64,000 nucleotides of DNA from Petrolisthes cinctipes (taxonomy: Eukaryota > Arthropoda > Malacostraca > Decapoda > Porcellanidae): NCBI GenBank assembly GCA_033782935.1, contig JAWQEG010000084.1, forward strand, positions 930,001 through 994,000, in the 5' to 3' direction. The translations under genes were made by a program, and so were the position numbers. Below are positions 62,605 through 64,000 of this stretch, piece by piece. Under the pieces are notes generated by a model, which saw only the letters and a program-made list of their open reading frames with translations, was not told the origin of the DNA and did not search any database. Position 1 is the stretch's first letter. Every line of letters starts with the position of its first letter.

Positions 62605-64000
62605 GTGTTAGAGTATTTTCAAATTACAGGTCAAAAACATACTGAAAATCGATCTTTTAGGTGCCCAAAAGTCGATATGTGCATGCATCTTCTGTACCCG
62701 TTTATATCTCAAATTCTGACCCTAAACACCCGAAAATTCGATATTTTGGGGTCCCAGAAGCGATCTGTACATGCCTACTCCGTGTTAGAGTATTTTCAAA
62801 ATTCAGGCCCAAAACATGCTGAAAATCGATATTTTTGGTGCCCAAAGTCAATATGTGCATGTATCTTCTGTACCCGTTTATATCTCAAATTCAGGCTCAA
62901 AACACCCGAAAATTCAATATTTTGGGGTCCCAGAAGCAATCTGTACAGTGCTAGAATATTTTCAAAATATAGGCTAAAAACATGCTAAAAATCGATCTTT
63001 TAGGTGCCAAAAAGTCGATATCTCAAATTCAGTCCCAAAACACCCGAAAATTCGATATTTAGGGGTCCCAGAAGCGATCTGTACATGCCTACTCCGTGTT
63101 AGAGTATTTTCAAAATACATGCTCAAAACATACTGAAAATCGATCTTTTAGGTGCACAAAAGTCGATATGTGCATGCATCTTCAGTACCCGTTTATATCT
63201 CAAATTCAGGCTCAAAACACCCGAAAATTCAATATTTTGGGGTCCCAGAAGCAATCTGTACATGCCTACTCAGTGCTAGATTATTTTCAAAATATAGGCT
63301 AAAAACATGCTAAAAATCGATCTTTTAGGTGCCAAAAAGTCGATATCTCAAATTCAGTCCCAAAACACCTGAAAATTCGATATTTAGGGGTCCCAGAAGC
63401 CTACTCCGTGTTAGAGTATTTTCAAAATACATGCTCAAAACATACTGAAAATCGATCTTTTAGGTGCACAAAAGTTGATATGTGTATGCATCTTCAGTAC
63501 CCGTTTATATCTCAAATTCAGGCTCAAAACACCCGAAAATTCAAAATTTTGGGGTCCCAGAAGCAATCTGTACATGCCTACTCAGTGTTAGAGTATTTTC
63601 AAAATACAGGCCCAAAACATGCTGAAAATCGATATTTTAGATGCCCAAAGTCAATATGTGCATGTATCTTCTGTACCCGTTTATATCTCAAATTCAGGCT
63701 CAAAACACCCGAAAATTCAATATTTTGGGGTCCCAGAAGCAATCTGTACATGCCTACTCAGTGCTAGAATATTTTCAAAATATAGGCTAAAAACATGCTA
63801 AAAATCGATCTTTTAGGTGCCAAAAAGTCGATATCTCAAATTCAGTCCCAAAACACCCGAAAATTCGATATTTAGGGGTCCCAGAAGCGATCTGTACATG
63901 CCTACTCCGTGTTAGAGTATTTTCAAAATACATGCTCAAAACATACTGAAAATCGATCTTTTAGGTGCACAAAAGTCGATATGTGTATGCATCTTCAGTA
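62605..64000 (+). repeat. Block 13: copy of 47065-48460, cut by the window end
   Basis: Follows 47065 onward at an offset of 15,540, including the D marker caaattacaggtcaa, the 13-bp C1 scar, aagttgatatgtgtatg in A near 63474 and ttcaaaattttgggg near 63541. The window stops inside the A monomer that starts at 63909. Confidence 0.92.
63273..63407 (+). repeat. C1 with 13-bp terminal deletion, second copy
   Basis: Same scar as 47733-47867 at an offset of 15,540. It differs by one base, cacctgaaaattc for cacccgaaaattc. Confidence 0.91.

Larger units (their letters stand above)
1..64000 (+). repeat. Satellite DNA array filling the whole window (~177-bp monomer, multi-level HOR)
   Basis: Every part of the window is made of head-to-tail copies of a monomer beginning near gtgttagagtattttc and ending near gtcccagaagcaatctgtac. 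Monomer starts recur at intervals of 177, 176 or 148 bp, with rarer scarred lengths. No inversion, foreign insertion or unique spacer was seen, and the array continues past both window ends. At an average near 167 bp this is roughly 385 monomers. Monomer length, absence of genes and HOR layering fit eukaryotic centromeric or other heterochromatic satellite; the family is not recognised, so chromosomal location is inference. Confidence 0.98.

Noticed and set aside
1..64000. CRISPR array (direct repeats with spacers)
   Set aside because: The units are contiguous and homologous along their full length. There are no short conserved repeats separated by unique spacers, and no cas genes.
1..64000. 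Human alpha satellite or the Arabidopsis 178-bp centromere repeat
   Set aside because: The monomer length is near both, but from memory the sequence does not resemble either consensus and no good CENP-B box is present. A database search would be decisive.
1..64000. Embedded transposable elements, tRNA or rRNA genes
   Set aside because: Monomer starts can be followed across the window with only small scars. No gap is large enough for an insertion, and no terminal inverted repeats, target-site duplications or RNA-gene motifs were seen.

Overview
The whole 64 kb is one uninterrupted tandem satellite DNA array. I see no protein-coding gene, RNA gene, transposon, CRISPR array, origin or unique single-copy DNA. 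Every unit lies head to tail in one orientation, and the array runs off both ends of the window, so the true locus is longer. Base composition is about 37-38% G+C (66 of 176 bases in one hand-counted monomer). A multi-kilobase array of ~177-bp monomers with layered higher-order repeats (HORs) is typical of eukaryotic centromeric, pericentromeric or subtelomeric heterochromatin. I do not recognise the satellite family and cannot name the organism. By eye it is neither human alpha satellite nor the Arabidopsis 178-bp repeat.

The array has nested levels. (1) An 88-bp half-unit: the two halves of a 176-bp monomer align without gaps at about 64% identity. (2) Monomers of 177 or 176 bp in A-like (A, D) and B-like (B, E) classes, plus a 148-bp class C (C1, C2) that lacks an internal 29-bp segment. 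(3) 501-bp trimers, A-B-C or D-E-C, or 491 bp when 10 bp is missing at the E/C1 junction. (4) A 1,002-bp hexamer A-B-C2-D-E-C1. (5) Super-repeats of 1,493, 1,653-1,659, 2,432, 4,145, 4,329, 4,646 and 6,139 bp. (6) Dispersed copies 10.3-16.6 kb apart.

Layout: 1-6786 is mixed trimers. 6787-15444 is two 4,329-bp copies built mainly of the 1,002-bp hexamer. 15445-20308 is hexamers with a 2,432-bp duplication marked by a 73-bp deletion. 20309-35238 is three modular super-repeats of 4,646, 6,139 and 4,145 bp. 35239-41534 is an irregular junction and then a second copy of 20810-24954. 41535-64000 is the least regular part, with monomer-skipping dimers (A-C, D-C), C/A hybrid monomers, a 1.66-kb tandem triplication and two later copies of the 45.7-48.9 kb segment.

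Open reading frames of 60-165 codons recur throughout, but they are by-products of a stop-poor monomer whose length (177 = 59 codons) keeps frame. They are not annotated as genes. The interest lies in array architecture and turnover: shared deletion scars and chimeric monomers allow the order of duplications to be partly read.
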